Assembly: GCA_034678415.1 (NCBI GenBank)
Contig: JAXDBV010000178.1
Location: 1 to 6,444 of the forward strand
Direction of reading: 5' to 3'
DNA length: 6,444 bases
DNA from: JAXDBV01 sp034678415
GTDB lineage: Bacteria > Bacteroidota > Bacteroidia > Bacteroidales > VadinHA17
Shown one piece after another: positions 1-5,945 of this stretch. The position numbers and the translations under genes are program-made. How positions within the stretch are numbered: the stretch's first letter is position 1; every line of letters begins with the position of its first letter. The notes beneath the pieces are model-generated. The model searched no databases, was not told where the DNA came from, and was given only the letters and a program-made list of their open reading frames with translations.

Positions 1-1181
1 TGAACAAAGAGATGAAGGGAAAGAATATGGCGGTGATATCCCATGCCGGCGGACCGGCTGTGATGATGACCGATACCCTGACCACACTGGGACTGAATAT
101 CCCGCACCTGGAAGGGCCTGTGTCCCGGGCATTGCTTGACAGGTTGTATCCCGGCTCATCGGTAGCCAATCCAATTGATTTTCTCGCTACCGGCACTGCC
201 GATCAGCTCGATGCCATAATCGATGCCTGTGAGAACGAGTTCAGTCAGATCGACGGCATGGCCGTCATCTTCGGTAACCCGGGTCTGTTCCCCGTGGATA
301 ACGTGTATGAAGTGATCCATAAAAGGATGGATCAATGCCGGAAACCTGTCTTTCCCGTGCTGCCTTCCGTTATCAATGCATCGAGGGAGATAAAAGAATT
401 CGTCGGAAAGGGGAGAATTTACTATCAGGATGAGGTGACCTTTGCCACGGCGCTGGCCAAGGTATGCAATACTTCTCCGCCGGCAGGAGAATTTGTGTTC
501 CCCGAAAATATCGATCACTATAGGATCAGGGAGGTGATCGGTGAGGCACAGGACGGGTATCTCGCTCCGCATCATGTGGGTCGGCTGCTTGATGCGGCAG
601 GGATATCGAGACCGAAAGAAAAGACAGTGAAGGACGCAGTCCTGGCCATCGAGACAGCCCGAGAAATTGGCTTCCCGCTGGCGATGAAAGTGGTGGGGCC
701 TGTCCACAAAACCGACGTGGGAGGAGTTCTGCTGGGCATTGATACAATAGAGCGTGTTACGGAAGGGTATTCAACATTAATGAATATCCGGGGAGCCGAA
801 GAGGTGCTTATCCAGTCAATGCATAAGGGCATCGAACTGTTTGCAGGCGTCAAGGCCGAACCGGGATTCGGACATCTGGTGATGTGCGGTCTTGGAGGCG
901 TTTTTGTGGAAGTACTGAAAGACGTTCAGTCAGGACTGTCACCCCTGACAATCCATGAAGCCCTTACGATGATTCGTTCTCTGCGCGGAGCGAAAATCCT
1001 GGAAGGGGTGCGCGGCAGGGAAGAGACATCAGCCGAAGCTTTCGCCGACGTGATCTGGAGACTGTCGGCCCTGGTCAGCCTGGCACCGGAGATACAGGAG
1101 ATGGACCTTAATCCCATCATGGGATCAGGAACACAAATGGTAGCGGTGGATGCACGGATCATGATACGTAAACAGACCTGA
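1..1181 (+). CDS. ADP-forming acyl-CoA synthetase (acetate--CoA ligase, ADP-forming), C-terminal part, 5' truncated by window
   Basis: The protein interconverts acyl-CoA + ADP + phosphate and free acid + CoA + ATP in the cytosol, conserving thioester energy as ATP. The frame is open to the window edge (codons from position 3), so the ATG at 12 is probably internal and the N-terminal CoA-binding Rossmann domain lies upstream. About 390 of the roughly 700 residues usual for alpha-beta fused enzymes are visible. Counting from the ATG at 12, residues 1-150 are the succinyl-CoA-ligase-like domain, with SHAGGPAV at 10-17 (His11 is in the loop expected to hold a phosphorylated His). Residues ~165-387 are the ATP-grasp domain, with HKTDVGGV at 232-239 (His232, the second relay His of ADP-forming enzymes) and MDLNP at 364-368. 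Having both His argues for an active ligase rather than a Pat-type acetyltransferase relative. Substrate is unknown; the neighbouring oxidoreductase suggests acyl-CoAs from 2-oxoacids. No hairpin terminator is visible after the TGA. Confidence 0.9.
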   Translation, partial: NKEMKGKNMAVISHAGGPAVMMTDTLTTLGLNIPHLEGPVSRALLDRLYPGSSVANPIDFLATGTADQLDAIIDACENEFSQIDGMAVIFGNPGLFPVDNVYEVIHKRMDQCRKPVFPVLPSVINASREIKEFVGKGRIYYQDEVTFATALAKVCNTSPPAGEFVFPENIDHYRIREVIGEAQDGYLAPHHVGRLLDAAGISRPKEKTVKDAVLAIETAREIGFPLAMKVVGPVHKTDVGGVLLGIDTIERVTEGYSTLMNIRGAEEVLIQSMHKGIELFAGVKAEPGFGHLVMCGLGGVFVEVLKDVQSGLSPLTIHEALTMIRSLRGAKILEGVRGREETSAEAFADVIWRLSALVSLAPEIQEMDLNPIMGSGTQMVAVDARIMIRKQT

Positions 1182-1231
1182 TCCATGTTTCCTGGCATAT
1201 TCCGCAATGAGGCCGTTGCATCGAAATTGTT

Positions 1232-1239
1232 TATTTTTG
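1232..1239 (+). promoter_or_regulatory. Candidate Bacteroidota -7 promoter box (TAnnTTTG) ahead of the flavodoxin gene
   Basis: TATTTTTG lies 23 bp before the flavodoxin ATG, in the 81-bp gap after the acyl-CoA synthetase gene. It fits the TAnnTTTG -7 consensus of Bacteroidota and would put a transcript start about 15-20 nt ahead of the ATG. No good TTTG -33 element lies at the usual spacing, and the same 8-mer pattern also occurs inside genes (for example 1652-1659 and 2818-2825), so this is a candidate only. Confidence 0.35.
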
Positions 1240-1262
1240 GTATCAAACGATAAAGGCTATCA

Positions 1263-1784
1263 ATGAAAAAAATAGGCATTTTTTACGGTCCCGAGAAAGG
1301 CTCGGTGGAAAAGGTTGCCAGGAAGCTGGTGGAAAAGCTGGGTGCTGACCGGGTCGATCTGCATCCTGTTAAACATGCAGATGCTGAAACACTAAACCGG
1401 TACGAAAACATCATCTTTGGCATATCAACCGTGGGAAGGGAAACATGGGATGCAGAATATAACAGCGAGGACTGGGACCGTTTTCTTCCTAAGATCAGCG
1501 GCATGGACTTTAGCCGGAAGAAAATAGCCATGTATGGTCTGGGCGACCAGGTGCGTTATGCCAGGGATTTTGTTAATGCACTGGGTGGACTGGGCAGGCT
1601 TTTGCTGAAGAATAATGCCAACATCATCGGTCAGGTCAGTACCGAAGGGTATAATTTTGAGGATTCCGAAGGCATCCATGAGAGCCTGTTCTTCGGCTTG
1701 CCGCTGGATGAAGACAATGAGCCGGAGAAGACCGATGCCAGGCTTGACCGCTGGGTGGCTCAGATCGTCTCCTCCTTTGACTAG
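1263..1784 (+). CDS. Long-chain flavodoxin with non-canonical FMN phosphate loop
   Basis: This is a small cytosolic electron carrier, 173 residues, matching the usual 170-176 of long-chain (FldA-like) flavodoxins. It aligns from memory along its length with cyanobacterial flavodoxin: strand 1 at 3-9, GLGDQ at 92-96 followed by Tyr99 (the residue that stacks on the isoalloxazine ring), STEGYNFED at 126-134 in the long-chain insertion, LDEDN at 148-152, and a final WVAQ helix at 164-167. The phosphate loop, normally TxTGxT, reads PEKGSV (10-15), so all three Thr are replaced by Pro, Lys and Val. Val57 sits where the FMN-stacking Trp is expected, with a few extra residues and Trp62 nearby. FMN may be held differently, or this may be a specialised subgroup. 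A weak AAAGG at 1252-1256 precedes the ATG by 6 nt. The gene is probably co-transcribed with the aminotransferase 20 bp downstream. It may carry electrons for the oxidoreductase encoded further on (inference). Confidence 0.88.
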   Translation: MKKIGIFYGPEKGSVEKVARKLVEKLGADRVDLHPVKHADAETLNRYENIIFGISTVGRETWDAEYNSEDWDRFLPKISGMDFSRKKIAMYGLGDQVRYARDFVNALGGLGRLLLKNNANIIGQVSTEGYNFEDSEGIHESLFFGLPLDEDNEPEKTDARLDRWVAQIVSSFD

Positions 1785-1804
1785 TTCATTCACCTGTCAA
1801 TGCC

Positions 1805-3154
1805 ATGATGGTACATCAATCCCTTCGTCCGGTCGATACCCCAATTGATTTTGCCACCGTCAGGCAATGTATAGCCAGGAGCAACCTGAAGCCTGTCGGC
1901 CGGTCAAGTATCCGCGAGGTTGTCATGCTTGTCAATGATATTGAACGATCCACGGGAATGAAGTTCATACGGATGGAGATGGGGGGCCCGGGCCTTCCTC
2001 CCGTGCAGGTCGGTGTTGAGGCGGAAATAGAGGCGCTGCGCCATGGTGTGGCAGGCAGCTACCCAATGGTGGAAGGACTGCCGGAACTGAAACGGGAGAT
2101 CGCCCGCTTCGCGAAGCTTTTCCTCGATATTGACATCAGCCCGGCCAACTGCATACCCACCGCCGGTTCGGTCATGGGAAGTATGGCCTCCTTCATGGTG
2201 GCCAACAGAAACGACCGCAGGCGCGAAGGAACCCTATTCCTCGATCCGGGATTTCCCGTTCATAAACAACAATGCCGCCTCCTGGGCCATGACTACCGGT
2301 CACTGGATGTTTATACATGCCGCGGTAAAAAGCTAGAGGAAAAACTGGAGCCGATACTGGGCTCAGGTAGTGTGTCAAGCATCCTGTATTCAAATCCCAA
2401 TAATCCCACATGGATTTGCTTTACACATGAAGAGCTGGAGATCGTTGGCAGGCTGGCACGAAAATATGATGTGATCGTGATTGAAGACCTTGCCTATTTC
2501 GGAATGGATTTCAGGAAAGATATATCATCACCGGGGAAACCGCCCTTCCAGCCTACCGTTGCGAAGTACACCGATCATTACATCCTTCTCATCTCCAGTT
2601 CAAAAGCCTTCAGCTATGCCGGCCAGAGGGTGGGTATGATGATCATTTCCGAAGCGTTGTTCAACAGAACCTATCCCGACCTGCTGAGATACTATACATC
2701 CGGCCGGTTCGGTCATGCCATGATCTATGGAGCCGTATATAGCCTCTCGGCCGGCTGCGCACATTCTGCACAGTATGGCCTGGCAGCCATACTGGACGCT
2801 GTCAATGAGGGGAAATATAATTTTGTGGATTCGGTGCGTACCTATGGACAACGAGCCCGTGTGCTTAAGGAACTGTTCACCAGGTACGGCTTTACCATTG
2901 TTTATGATATGGATATCGATCAACCGATAGCCGACGGATTTTATTTTACTGTTGCATATCCCGGATTTACAGGAACACAGCTGGTTGAAGAATTGCTCTA
3001 TTATGGGATAAGTGCCATATCGCTCGAGATCACAGGCAGCGAACGGACAGAAGGACTCAGAGCCTGTGTGTCACAAATTGACCCGGATCAGATACCCATT
3101 CTCGAACAACGACTCACTCGGTTCAGGGAACACCATCCCCCCGTGCAGGATTAA
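1805..3154 (+). CDS. PLP-dependent aminotransferase, class I/II (fold type I)
   Basis: This is a cytosolic aminotransferase that would swap an amino group between an amino acid and a 2-oxoacid using pyridoxal phosphate. At 449 residues it is longer than the usual 390-400. Visible signatures are a substrate-loop and N-terminal domain segment (GGPGLP, 59-64), NPNNPTW at 197-203 (Asn200 matching the PLP-ring Asn of NPTG), ED..Y with Asp228 (pairs with the pyridine nitrogen) and Tyr231, SSSK with Lys267 as the Schiff-base lysine followed by GQRVG, and Arg419 in GLRAC, where the substrate-carboxylate Arg is expected. Trp203 replaces the usual Gly of NPTG. I recall close relatives with NPNNP(S/T)W in Bacteroidota, so this looks like a family trait. 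The start at 1805 has no Shine-Dalgarno, and a second ATG follows at 1808. It sits 20 bp after the flavodoxin gene and 111 bp before the oxidoreductase operon, suggesting it supplies 2-oxoacids to that enzyme. Amino-acid specificity cannot be told. Confidence 0.9.
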   Translation: MMVHQSLRPVDTPIDFATVRQCIARSNLKPVGRSSIREVVMLVNDIERSTGMKFIRMEMGGPGLPPVQVGVEAEIEALRHGVAGSYPMVEGLPELKREIARFAKLFLDIDISPANCIPTAGSVMGSMASFMVANRNDRRREGTLFLDPGFPVHKQQCRLLGHDYRSLDVYTCRGKKLEEKLEPILGSGSVSSILYSNPNNPTWICFTHEELEIVGRLARKYDVIVIEDLAYFGMDFRKDISSPGKPPFQPTVAKYTDHYILLISSSKAFSYAGQRVGMMIISEALFNRTYPDLLRYYTSGRFGHAMIYGAVYSLSAGCAHSAQYGLAAILDAVNEGKYNFVDSVRTYGQRARVLKELFTRYGFTIVYDMDIDQPIADGFYFTVAYPGFTGTQLVEELLYYGISAISLEITGSERTEGLRACVSQIDPDQIPILEQRLTRFREHHPPVQD

Positions 3155-3230
3155 AAAAAATTACAGGCCGGTATTAACAGTTGTTCCGAAAGTCATGATA
3201 TTAAACATGTATCCGGTATATTTACTTTTC

Positions 3231-3238
3231 TATCTTTG
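3231..3238 (+). promoter_or_regulatory. Candidate Bacteroidota -7 promoter box (TAnnTTTG) for the 2-oxoacid:ferredoxin oxidoreductase operon
   Basis: TATCTTTG ends 27 bp before the ferredoxin-subunit ATG, in the AT-rich 111-bp gap (3155-3265) that separates the aminotransferase from the oxidoreductase operon. It is an exact match to the TAnnTTTG -7 consensus and predicts a transcript start near 3243-3246 with a leader of about 20 nt. A clear TTTG -33 element is not present. Apart from this box and an A8 run (3153-3160), I see nothing structured in the gap. Confidence 0.45.
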
Positions 3239-3265
3239 ATTTTATACTACTAAAATAATATCATT

Positions 3266-3493
3266 ATGGCAAAAGTCAGAGGAGCCATTGTTGTCGATAC
3301 TGAAAAATGTAAAGGTTGCGAAGTATGTGTGGGTGCATGCCCTACAGAAGTGATCGGTATGTCAAAGGAGGTGAACGGTAAAGGATACCATTTTGCCTTT
3401 ATGGTAAACCCGGAGGCATGCACAGGCTGTGTCAATTGTGGCATTGTGTGTCCTGATGGTGTGATTTCTGTATACAGGGTAAAAGTGGAGTAA
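3266..3493 (+). CDS. korD: 2-oxoacid:ferredoxin oxidoreductase, delta subunit (2x[4Fe-4S] ferredoxin)
   Basis: This 75-residue protein is the ferredoxin-like subunit that relays electrons from the catalytic alpha-beta core to soluble ferredoxin or flavodoxin. It carries two complete CxxCxxCxxxCP motifs, Cys15/18/21/25 and Cys52/55/58/62, joined by a linker of about 26 residues, so two [4Fe-4S] clusters are expected. Length and spacing fit the delta subunit of Kor/Vor enzymes. The ATG at 3266 is the natural start. The leader is AT-rich with no Shine-Dalgarno, as is common in Bacteroidota. It is the first gene of the operon; the alpha gene begins 21 bp after its stop. A free-standing ferredoxin is the alternative, but the operon position makes a subunit role much more likely. 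Confidence 0.92.
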   Translation: MAKVRGAIVVDTEKCKGCEVCVGACPTEVIGMSKEVNGKGYHFAFMVNPEACTGCVNCGIVCPDGVISVYRVKVE

Positions 3494-3514
3494 CAACCTT
3501 ATAATATATTGATT

Positions 3515-4585
3515 ATGGGAGAGTTAAGGTTAATGAAGGGGAATGAGGCGATTGCCGAGGCGATAATTCGGGCCGGCGCAGACGGCTATTTCGGCTATCC
3601 CATCACCCCGCAATCGGAGGTGCTCGAGTACCTGATGGCAGAAAAGCCATATGAAACCACGGGCATGGTTGTGTTGCAAGCCGAAAGCGAACTGGCAGCC
3701 ATCAATATGGTATATGGCGGTGCAGCATGCGGGAAGAAAGTAGTTACCACTTCATCCAGCCCGGGTATCAGCCTCATGCAGGAAGGATTATCCTATATTG
3801 CCGGTGCCGAACTGCCATGCCTGGTGGTAAACGTGGTACGCGGCGGACCGGGGCTGGGTACCATACAGCCCTCGCAGTGCGACTATTTCCAGGCTACCAA
3901 GGGAGGCGGCCATGGTGATTACCGGCTCATTGTCCTCGCTCCATCATCTGTGCAGGAAATGGCTGATTTCGTTCCCCTTGCTTTCACCCTGGCCTTCAGG
4001 TACCGAAATCCCGCCATGATCCTTACAGATGGTGCCCTGGGACAGATGATGGAAAAGGTGGAACTGTTCGATCCCATACCCCGCAGCAAGGAAATCCTTC
4101 CATGGGCCACCACTGGTAAAAAACCGGGGCGCGATCATATCATCATCACATCCCTTGACCTCGACCCCAAAAGGCATGAAGAGCATAATAAAAAACTACA
4201 GCGCAAGTACCGCGAGATAGAAGAGAAAGAGGTGCGTTTCGAAAAACTGATGTGTGACGATGCCGAATACCTGCTCATTGCCTATGGCACAAGCTTCAGG
4301 GTGTGCCTAAAAGCCGCTCAGCTGGCCAGGGCAAAAGGAATTAAGGTGGGACTCTTCCGTCCCATCACCCTCTGGCCATTCCCGTATAAAACCATCAGTG
4401 AAATGACGAACACCATCAGGGGTATACTCACCGTGGAGATGAGCTCAGGACAAATGGTGGAGGATGTAAGGCTCGCCGTTGACGGAAAAGTAAAAGTTGA
4501 TTTCTACGGCCGTATGGGTGGGATCATCCCTGCTCCGGAAGAAGTATCGGATCATCTTGAAAAACAACTAGTAGGAGGAAAATGA
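3515..4585 (+). CDS. vorB: 2-oxoacid:ferredoxin oxidoreductase, alpha subunit (VorB/KorA type)
   Basis: This is the alpha subunit of the thiamine-diphosphate enzyme that oxidatively decarboxylates a 2-oxoacid with CoA to acyl-CoA, CO2 and reduced ferredoxin. It has 356 residues from the ATG at 3515. A TTG at 3509 is in frame, but ATG gives the typical MGExRLMKGNEA start. The N-terminal pyrimidine-binding domain shows GYPITPQSE (27-35), QAESE (55-59, containing the Glu expected to activate the cofactor) and TTSSSPG (78-84). The RGGPGLG and QPSQ segments and the following KGGGHGDYR stretch are typical of the VorB family (3-methyl-2-oxobutanoate dehydrogenase subunit). The C-terminal third is the domain II-like region ending in YGRMGG. 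VorB-like sequence favours branched-chain 2-oxoacids, but 2-oxoglutarate (KorA) cannot be excluded. The last codons overlap the strong ribosome-binding site of the beta gene, whose ATG is 1 nt beyond this stop. Confidence 0.93.
   Translation: MGELRLMKGNEAIAEAIIRAGADGYFGYPITPQSEVLEYLMAEKPYETTGMVVLQAESELAAINMVYGGAACGKKVVTTSSSPGISLMQEGLSYIAGAELPCLVVNVVRGGPGLGTIQPSQCDYFQATKGGGHGDYRLIVLAPSSVQEMADFVPLAFTLAFRYRNPAMILTDGALGQMMEKVELFDPIPRSKEILPWATTGKKPGRDHIIITSLDLDPKRHEEHNKKLQRKYREIEEKEVRFEKLMCDDAEYLLIAYGTSFRVCLKAAQLARAKGIKVGLFRPITLWPFPYKTISEMTNTIRGILTVEMSSGQMVEDVRLAVDGKVKVDFYGRMGGIIPAPEEVSDHLEKQLVGGK
4573..4578 (+). promoter_or_regulatory. Strong Shine-Dalgarno (AGGAGG) for the beta subunit gene, inside the end of the alpha gene
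   Basis: AGGAGG lies 8 nt before the beta-subunit ATG at 4587 and is read in the alpha gene as part of its final Val-Gly-Gly codons. It fixes the beta start at 4587. An out-of-frame ATG at 4582 is too close to the box and leads nowhere. No other gene starting in the window has a comparable site. Confidence 0.75.
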
Positions 4586-4586
4586 A

Positions 4587-5378
4587 ATGGCAACAGTGAC
4601 GCTCGATGATATAATAAAACCTGAAAACCTGGTCTATACAAAAACCCGGGTGATGACCGATCAGGTACTCAGCTACTGCCCCGGCTGCGGGCATGGTACC
4701 ACACACAGGATCATTGCCGAAGTGATCAATGAGATGGGTATACAGTCGGATACAATCGGCATAGCACCTGTAGGCTGCTCAGTACTGATGTACTATTTCA
4801 TGGATATTGATATGCAGGAAGCGGCACATGGCAGGGCTCCCGCGCTGGCTACCGCGGTGAAACGCCTCATGCCTGAAAAGTTTGTCTTTACCTACCAGGG
4901 CGACGGCGACCTTGCCGCCATCGGTACGGCCGAAACCATCCATACCTGTAACCGAGGCGAAAACATCGTCATCGTCTTCATCAATAACGGGATCTACGGG
5001 ATGACCGGCGGACAAATGGCTCCGACAACCCTGCCCAACATGAAAGCCTCTACATGCCCCTTCGGACGCGACACAAAAATGATGGGGTATCCAATTAAAA
5101 TCACCGATATCGTTGCCACACTGCCCGGTACCTGTTATGTCACGCGGCAGGCCGTCCATACACCCACCCATGTGCGCAGAACGAAAAAAGCCGTGCGCAA
5201 CGCGTTTGAATACCAGAAACGAAATTTGGGCCTCTCCTTTATCGAGGTACTGTCCAACTGCAACTCGGGATGGAAAATGAGACCAGTGGCCGCCAATAAG
5301 TGGATGGAAGAAAATATGTTCCCGTATTATCCCCTGGGCGACCTTAAAGTGCCCGATACATCAGAAACCAATAAATAA
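4587..5378 (+). CDS. korB: 2-oxoacid:ferredoxin oxidoreductase, beta subunit (thiamine diphosphate-binding)
   Basis: This is the catalytic partner of the alpha subunit. It binds the diphosphate end of thiamine diphosphate through Mg2+ and houses the proximal [4Fe-4S] cluster. It has 263 residues. CPGCGH is at 31-36; the ThDP/Mg motif runs from GDGD (105-108) to NN (133-134), followed by GIYGMTGGQ. Four cysteines, Cys31, Cys34, Cys64 and Cys225 (SNCNSGW), are spaced like the cluster ligands known in archaeal 2-oxoacid:ferredoxin oxidoreductases (Sulfolobus type), so the cluster site looks intact. The length is normal for a stand-alone beta chain not fused to gamma. Translation is probably coupled to the alpha gene (1 nt between stop and ATG, strong Shine-Dalgarno). 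The gamma gene follows after 8 nt. Names in the literature vary (KorB, VorA, VorB), so the symbol marks the role, not the substrate. Confidence 0.94.
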   Translation: MATVTLDDIIKPENLVYTKTRVMTDQVLSYCPGCGHGTTHRIIAEVINEMGIQSDTIGIAPVGCSVLMYYFMDIDMQEAAHGRAPALATAVKRLMPEKFVFTYQGDGDLAAIGTAETIHTCNRGENIVIVFINNGIYGMTGGQMAPTTLPNMKASTCPFGRDTKMMGYPIKITDIVATLPGTCYVTRQAVHTPTHVRRTKKAVRNAFEYQKRNLGLSFIEVLSNCNSGWKMRPVAANKWMEENMFPYYPLGDLKVPDTSETNK

Positions 5379-5386
5379 TTTAACCC

Positions 5387-5938
5387 ATGACCGAAGAAAT
5401 TATCATAGCCGGGTTTGGCGGACAGGGAGTACTGTCCATGGGGAAAATACTCGGTTATTCCGGCGTGATGGAAGGCAAAGAGGTGAGCTGGATGCCATCA
5501 TACGGCCCTGAAATGAGAGGTGGTACGGCAAATGTTACCGTGATCATCAGCGACGAACGGATCAGCTCACCCATCCTCGATGCCTACGATACCGCTATCA
5601 TCCTTAACCAGCAGTCAATGGATAAGTTTGAACCTGCCGTCAAACCCGGAGGAGTGCTGATATATGACAGCAATGGGATCACCCGCCATCCCTCCAGGCA
5701 GGATATTAAGATTTACCGTGTCGACGCCGCCGAGGAAGCAGCAAAAATGGAATCGACCAGAATATTCAACATGATCGTCCTCGGGGGATTCCTGAAAGTG
5801 AAACCTGTCCTGAAACTGGAAAACGTGGTCAAGGGTTTGATGAAATCATTGCCGGAACGATATCATCATATGATACCCCTGAACGAAAAGGCAATACGCC
5901 GCGGTATGGAGATCGTTGCAATGGTGCAGCCCGGATGA
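5387..5938 (+). CDS. korC: 2-oxoacid:ferredoxin oxidoreductase, gamma subunit
   Basis: This 183-residue protein is the gamma subunit/domain of the pyruvate/ketoisovalerate oxidoreductase family (catalytic domain III type), which in these enzymes contributes to CoA binding and packing against alpha-beta. It opens with the glycine-rich GFGGQGV (9-15) and has the family hallmark SYGPEMRGG (38-46) followed by TANV, then a Rossmann-like half ending near 180. The length is typical for a separate gamma chain. The ATG at 5387 is 8 nt after the beta stop and has no Shine-Dalgarno, so coupling to the beta gene is likely. It is the last gene of the operon. It ends 7 bp from the stop of the opposing nadD gene, with no hairpin terminator visible between them. 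Confidence 0.93.
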   Translation: MTEEIIIAGFGGQGVLSMGKILGYSGVMEGKEVSWMPSYGPEMRGGTANVTVIISDERISSPILDAYDTAIILNQQSMDKFEPAVKPGGVLIYDSNGITRHPSRQDIKIYRVDAAEEAAKMESTRIFNMIVLGGFLKVKPVLKLENVVKGLMKSLPERYHHMIPLNEKAIRRGMEIVAMVQPG

Positions 5939-5945
5939 TTGTCGC

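Noticed and set aside
156..707. 183-codon open frame on the minus strand
   Set aside because: It lies wholly inside the acyl-CoA synthetase gene, whose protein has clear family motifs. The antisense product shows no recognisable domain and looks like a shadow.
1204..1238. GCAA/TTGC inverted repeat followed by a T-rich run as a terminator of the acyl-CoA synthetase gene
   Set aside because: The stem is only 4 bp with an 8-nt loop, too weak for an intrinsic terminator.
1425..1793. 122-codon open frame on the minus strand
   Set aside because: It is antisense to the flavodoxin gene with no domain of its own; the sense frame aligns along its whole length with flavodoxins.
3153..3160. A8 run after the aminotransferase stop as a terminator
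   Set aside because: On the plus strand it gives A rather than U and has no stable hairpin before it; there is no minus-strand gene here for it to terminate.
3168..3219. Direct repeat CCGGTAT (3168-3174 and 3213-3219) in the gap before the oxidoreductase operon
   Set aside because: Seven bases, two copies, imperfect flanks and no symmetry; too short to call an operator.
3509..3514. TTG start for the alpha subunit
   Set aside because: It would add only two residues before an ATG at 3515 that gives the family-typical N-terminus; neither has a Shine-Dalgarno, so ATG is preferred.
4779..5171. 130-codon open frame on the minus strand
   Set aside because: It is antisense to the ThDP-binding core of the beta subunit, has no recognisable motif and is explained by codon composition.
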